64,000 nucleotides of DNA, taken from NCBI GenBank assembly GCA_016215605.1, contig JACRJB010000037.1:1-64000 (forward strand), in the 5' to 3' direction. Positions 59,548 through 64,000 of the stretch are shown piece by piece. Source of the DNA: Rhodopseudomonas palustris (GTDB lineage: Bacteria; Pseudomonadota; Alphaproteobacteria; Rhizobiales; Xanthobacteraceae). The translations under genes and the position numbers were made by a program. Below the pieces are notes generated by a model that worked only from the letters and a program-made list of their open reading frames with translations, ran no database searches and had not been told where the DNA came from. Position 1 is the stretch's first letter. Every line of letters begins with the position of its first letter.

Positions 59548-60031
59548 GGCGCTGATCGCGCTCGGCGGCAATGTCGGCGACGTCCGCGCGACGTTCGACA
59601 AAGCCATCGCCAACATCTACGGCATGACCCAGGGCGAACTTCTCGCCCGCTCGTCGGACTACGCGACCCCGCCCTGGGGCGAGACGCAGCAGGACCGCTT
59701 CGTCAACGCCTGCGTGGCGATCGACACCGCGCTCGATCCGCACGCGTTGTTATTTACGCTGCACAAGATCGAGAAGCGCTTCGGCCGCGACCGCGCGCAG
59801 GAGCGCCGCTGGGGTCCGCGCACGCTCGACCTCGATCTGATCGCCTATGCGGACGCCGCGATCGACCGGCCCGACCTCAAGCTGCCGCATCCGCGGCTGT
59901 TCGAGCGCGCCTTCGTGCTGGTGCCGCTGGTCGAGATCCGGCCGGACGCGACGATCGGCGGGCGATCGCTGAAAGACGCCCTCGCCGGCCTCTCCACCGA
60001 CGGTATCGAGCGGCTGCCGGACCGCGTCTGA
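59540..60031 (+). CDS. folK: 2-amino-4-hydroxy-6-hydroxymethyldihydropteridine pyrophosphokinase
   Basis: A 163-aa HPPK: ALIALGGNVGDVRATFDKAI (N-terminal GSN-type motif), YATPPWGETQQDRFVNACVA (P-x-G-x-x-x-Q-x-x-F-x-N), LHKIEKRFGRDRAQERRWGP with RTLDLDLIAYAD (catalytic R-x-x-D-x-D), and LPHPRLFERAFVLVPL. It makes the substrate of FolP. It ends the folP-folB-folK operon. Confidence 0.95.
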   Translation: MAEALIALGGNVGDVRATFDKAIANIYGMTQGELLARSSDYATPPWGETQQDRFVNACVAIDTALDPHALLFTLHKIEKRFGRDRAQERRWGPRTLDLDLIAYADAAIDRPDLKLPHPRLFERAFVLVPLVEIRPDATIGGRSLKDALAGLSTDGIERLPDRV

Positions 60032-60212
60032 GCCGCGGCCGCGTTGCGGCGGCGCCGCGGCCGGGCCGCCGCAGCTTTGCCACCGGTTTGCCTCAGCCCG
60101 TGCGGCCTGTCGGCCTCGTCCCTTTGGCCCGAAACAACCGTTTGGCAGGACGGTCCGCACGTGGCATTTTCCGCTCCAATCAAGTTTTCGTACCGGGAGT
60201 CCGATTTCCAAA

Positions 60213-62084
60213 ATGTCTTCTGCAATCAAGGACCTGCCGCTCGCCGCCGAGTTTCCTCCGGCCGGCTACGAGGCCTGGCGCAAGCTGGCCGAGGGCGTGC
60301 TGAAGGGCGCGCCGTTCGAGAGACTGGTCGGCAAGACCTCCGACGGGATCGCGATCGATCCGATCTACCCGCGTGCGATCAAGGCCTTAGCGATCCCCGG
60401 CCGCGCCCTCGGCGCGCCGTGGCAGATCATGCAGCGGATCGACCATCCCGACGCGACGGAAGCCAACAAGCAGGCGCTGCACGACCTCGAGAACGGCGCC
60501 ACCGGCCTCGTGCTGGTGTTCGCCGGCAGCGTCGGCGCGCGCGGCTTCGGCCTGCCGGCGACCCAAGAGGCGGTCGAGAAAATGCTGCAGGACGTGCATT
60601 TGGACGCCGGTATCGGCATCGAGCTGCAGTTCCCGCCGCAGTCCTGCGACGTCGTCCGCCACCTCGCCGCGCTGATCAAGAGCCGCGGCACTGATCCTGC
60701 CGCCTGCGACATCCGCTTCGGCATCGACCCGCTCGGCGCCCGCGCCGTGCAGGGCGCAAGTTCGTCGGACTGGAGCGAGATCGCCCGCGGCGTCGCCGAA
60801 GTCGCCACCGGCCTCGCTGCGATCGGCTTCAAGATGCCGATGCTGGCCGCCGACGGCCGCGTCGTCCACGATTCCGGCGGCTCGGAAGCGCAGGAATTGG
60901 CCTATGTACTGAGCTCCGCCGTCGCCTATCTGCGCGCGCTGGACGCGGCCGGCGTGCCGCTCGATCAGGCCCGCGGCATGATTTTCGCGCGCCTCAGCGC
61001 CGATGCCGACCAGTTCCTGACGCTGGCGAAATTCCGCGCGCTGCGGCTGCTGTGGGCGCGGATCGAGCAGAGCTGCGGCCTCGCGCCAAAGCCGCTGTTC
61101 GTCGCCGCCGAAACCGCGTGGCGGATGCTGACGCAGCGCGATCCCTCGGTGAACATGCTGCGCGCCACCGTCGCGACCTTCTCGGCCGCGCTCGGCGGCG
61201 CCAACTCGCTGGCGGTGCTGCCGCACACGCTGGCGCTCGGCCTGCCCGACGCCTTCGCCCGCCGCGTCGCCCGCAACACCCAGCTGGTGCTGCTCGAAGA
61301 GTCGAATCTGGAGAAGGTCGCCGACCCCGCCGCCGGCTCCGGCGGCATCGAGGCGCTGACCCGCGAATTGTGCGACGCCGCCTGGACGCAGTTTCAGGAG
61401 ATCGAAACGGCCGGCGGAATGTTCGCTGCGCTCGCCGCCAATGCGATCCAGCCCAAGGTCGCGGCGACCCGCGCGGCGCGCGACAAGGCGATCGGCAAGC
61501 GCCGCGACGTGCTGACCGGCGCCAGCGAATTCCCCAATCTGCACGAGGCGCCCGCCGCCGTGCTCGACGTCCGACCGATCGCGGTCCCCGCTCCGGGCGC
61601 GGCCAGGATCAGCTTCGCGCCGCTCGCGCCGATCCGGGTCGCGACGCCGTTCGAAGTTCTGCGCGACAAGTCCGACGCCGTGCTGGCGCGCAAGGCGGTG
61701 CGGCCAAAAGTGTTCCTCGCCAATCTCGGCAGCGCGGCCGATTTCACCGCGCGCGCCACCTTCGCGAAGAGCTTCTTCGAGACCGGCGGCATCGAGGCGA
61801 TCGACACCGAAGGCTTCACGGATGCCGCGGCGCTGGCGGCCGCCTACAAGGCCTCCGGCGCGGCGTTCGCGTGCCTGTGCTCCTCCGACAAGGCCTACGC
61901 CGTCCACGCCGCTGCGGCGGCGCAGGCGCTGCGTGACGCCGGCTGCAAGCGGATCTATCTCGCCGGCCGTCCCGGCGATCAGGAGGCCGCCTATCGGGAC
62001 GCTGGGGTGCAGGAGTTCATCTTCGCCGGCAGCGACGCGCTGGTGCTGCTGAACGACGCCTGGCAACGCATCGAGGCGGCATGA
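60213..62084 (+). CDS. mutA: Methylmalonyl-CoA mutase small (beta) subunit
   Basis: A 623-aa MutA-type subunit. The TIM barrel starts at ~55 (LVGKTSDGIAIDPIYPRAI) with ENGATGLVLVFAGSVGARGF, and LPHTLALGLPDAFARRVARN. The C-terminal B12-like flavodoxin domain (~500-623) lacks DxHxxG: the segment is VFLANLGSAADFTARATFAK, as in the non-cobalamin-binding subunit. It pairs with the large subunit at 62610. Start Met 60213; it follows an ~180-bp gap that contains the promoter. A GFA gene overlaps its stop by 4 bp. Confidence 0.92.
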   Translation: MSSAIKDLPLAAEFPPAGYEAWRKLAEGVLKGAPFERLVGKTSDGIAIDPIYPRAIKALAIPGRALGAPWQIMQRIDHPDATEANKQALHDLENGATGLVLVFAGSVGARGFGLPATQEAVEKMLQDVHLDAGIGIELQFPPQSCDVVRHLAALIKSRGTDPAACDIRFGIDPLGARAVQGASSSDWSEIARGVAEVATGLAAIGFKMPMLAADGRVVHDSGGSEAQELAYVLSSAVAYLRALDAAGVPLDQARGMIFARLSADADQFLTLAKFRALRLLWARIEQSCGLAPKPLFVAAETAWRMLTQRDPSVNMLRATVATFSAALGGANSLAVLPHTLALGLPDAFARRVARNTQLVLLEESNLEKVADPAAGSGGIEALTRELCDAAWTQFQEIETAGGMFAALAANAIQPKVAATRAARDKAIGKRRDVLTGASEFPNLHEAPAAVLDVRPIAVPAPGAARISFAPLAPIRVATPFEVLRDKSDAVLARKAVRPKVFLANLGSAADFTARATFAKSFFETGGIEAIDTEGFTDAAALAAAYKASGAAFACLCSSDKAYAVHAAAAAQALRDAGCKRIYLAGRPGDQEAAYRDAGVQEFIFAGSDALVLLNDAWQRIEAA

Positions 62085-62545
62085 CCGCGACCGGCAAAGC
62101 GGTGCTCACCGGCGGCTGCCAATGCGGCGCTATCCGCTTCGCGCTGTCGGCGCCGCCGCTGCGGATCACGCTGTGCCATTGCCGGATGTGCCAGAAGGCC
62201 ACCGGCGCGCCGTTCGCATCGATGGCCGAGATCGCGCGCGACGCCTTCGCCTGGACCCGCGGCAAGCCGGCCTCGTTCCGCTCCTCGTCGCTGGCGGAGC
62301 GCGATTTCTGCAAGGCCTGCGGCACGCCGCTGAGCTATCGCCAGAACGATGCCGCCAGCATCGAGATCATGACCGGAACCTTCGACCGGCCCGACCGCGT
62401 GGTTCCGACCGTGCAACTCGGCGCCGAATCCCGGCTCGGCTGGGTCGGCGCGATCGCGAACCTGCCGAGCAAGACCACGTTGCAGATCTACGGCTCCGAA
62501 AAGCTGGCGCAGGTGTTCAGCTATCAGCAGCCGGATCACGATTGA
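62081..62545 (+). CDS. GFA (glutathione-dependent formaldehyde-activating)-family zinc protein
   Basis: A 154-aa GFA-fold protein: GGCQCGAIRF (first C-x-C), CHCRMCQKATGAPFASMAEI (C-x-C-x-x-C), and DFCKACGTPLSYRQNDAA (C-x-x-C), the ligands of structural and catalytic zinc. Family members bind glutathione adducts, though most are uncharacterised. Its ATG overlaps the mutA stop (ATGA), and mutB follows by 64 bp, so it is embedded in the mutase operon; the link to the pathway is unclear. Confidence 0.92.
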   Translation: MTATGKAVLTGGCQCGAIRFALSAPPLRITLCHCRMCQKATGAPFASMAEIARDAFAWTRGKPASFRSSSLAERDFCKACGTPLSYRQNDAASIEIMTGTFDRPDRVVPTVQLGAESRLGWVGAIANLPSKTTLQIYGSEKLAQVFSYQQPDHD

Positions 62546-62609
62546 CCTTCGAAATGACGCATCATTGTGGCCGTGCTAGAATGGCCTGCACAGAGAATAG
62601 ATCAATAAA

Positions 62610-64000
<1,391 letters not shown>

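Overview
The window reads as a chromosomal segment of a GC-rich alphaproteobacterium of the Nitrobacteraceae (Bradyrhizobiaceae), most like Rhodopseudomonas palustris. This is an inference from gene content: DUF2019, DUF2336, DUF5330, DUF6456 and MucR proteins, CtrA-type TTAA-N7-TTAA sites, the folate and methylmalonyl-CoA mutase blocks, and several families of dispersed palindromic repeats. I did no database search. No rRNA, tRNA or CRISPR array was seen.

Layout. (1) 0.4-14.7 kb is the accessory region. On the minus strand lies an HK97-type head-gene series in the order of prophages and RcGTA-like gene transfer agents: putative small terminase, large terminase, portal, two small genes, prohead protease, major capsid. 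No tail genes follow. The series has been invaded three times. A GIY-YIG nuclease gene flanked by palindromes sits between terminase and portal. A polymorphic-toxin locus sits between protease and capsid: an HNH toxin, its overlapping immunity gene, two orphan paralogs, and a second toxin-immunity unit fused into one frame with the catalytic His lost. A two-gene phosphoribosyltransferase + SLOG cassette sits between an intact capsid gene and a degenerate second copy of the capsid 3' end. Beyond that copy are a frameshifted HNH-type toxin remnant and three tandem DUF2019 genes that look like its immunity genes.

(2) 14.8-26.4 kb holds housekeeping and transport genes: a soluble three-PAS chemoreceptor, three very small genes including an orphan Flp pilin, a TAXI-type binding protein, a 14-TM MFS exporter, a choloylglycine-hydrolase-like enzyme, a BrnTA toxin-antitoxin pair, a class C serine hydrolase, a TauE/SafE transporter and a YcgN-family protein. 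(3) 26.5-42.5 kb carries cell-envelope and cell-cycle genes: PBP1A, DUF1214/DUF1254, a lipoprotein, a polysaccharide deacetylase, DUF2336, a PAS histidine kinase, SufE, MucR and a class II aldolase. CtrA-like boxes lie in front of several of them. (4) 42.9-48.5 kb is an iron-uptake operon: TonB-dependent receptor, DUF4198, DUF3649, PepSY membrane protein and DUF3325, with Irr-box-like sequences upstream.

(5) 48.8-53.5 kb has an M20 peptidase, a HerA-like ATPase and two small conserved genes. (6) 53.9-58.2 kb is a second island next to folP. It carries a 728-aa unknown membrane protein of lower GC, a broken copy of the folP 5' end, and an Xre-ImmA/IrrE + DUF4411 PIN toxin-antitoxin pair. (7) 58.3-64 kb is the folP-folB-folK operon, then mutA, a GFA-family gene and mutB, which runs off the window.

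The most striking pattern is that two unrelated conflict-type cassettes (PRTase-SLOG at 3.3-4.5 kb, ImmA-PIN at 56.5-58.2 kb) each sit between a complete host gene and a partial duplicate of that gene's end.
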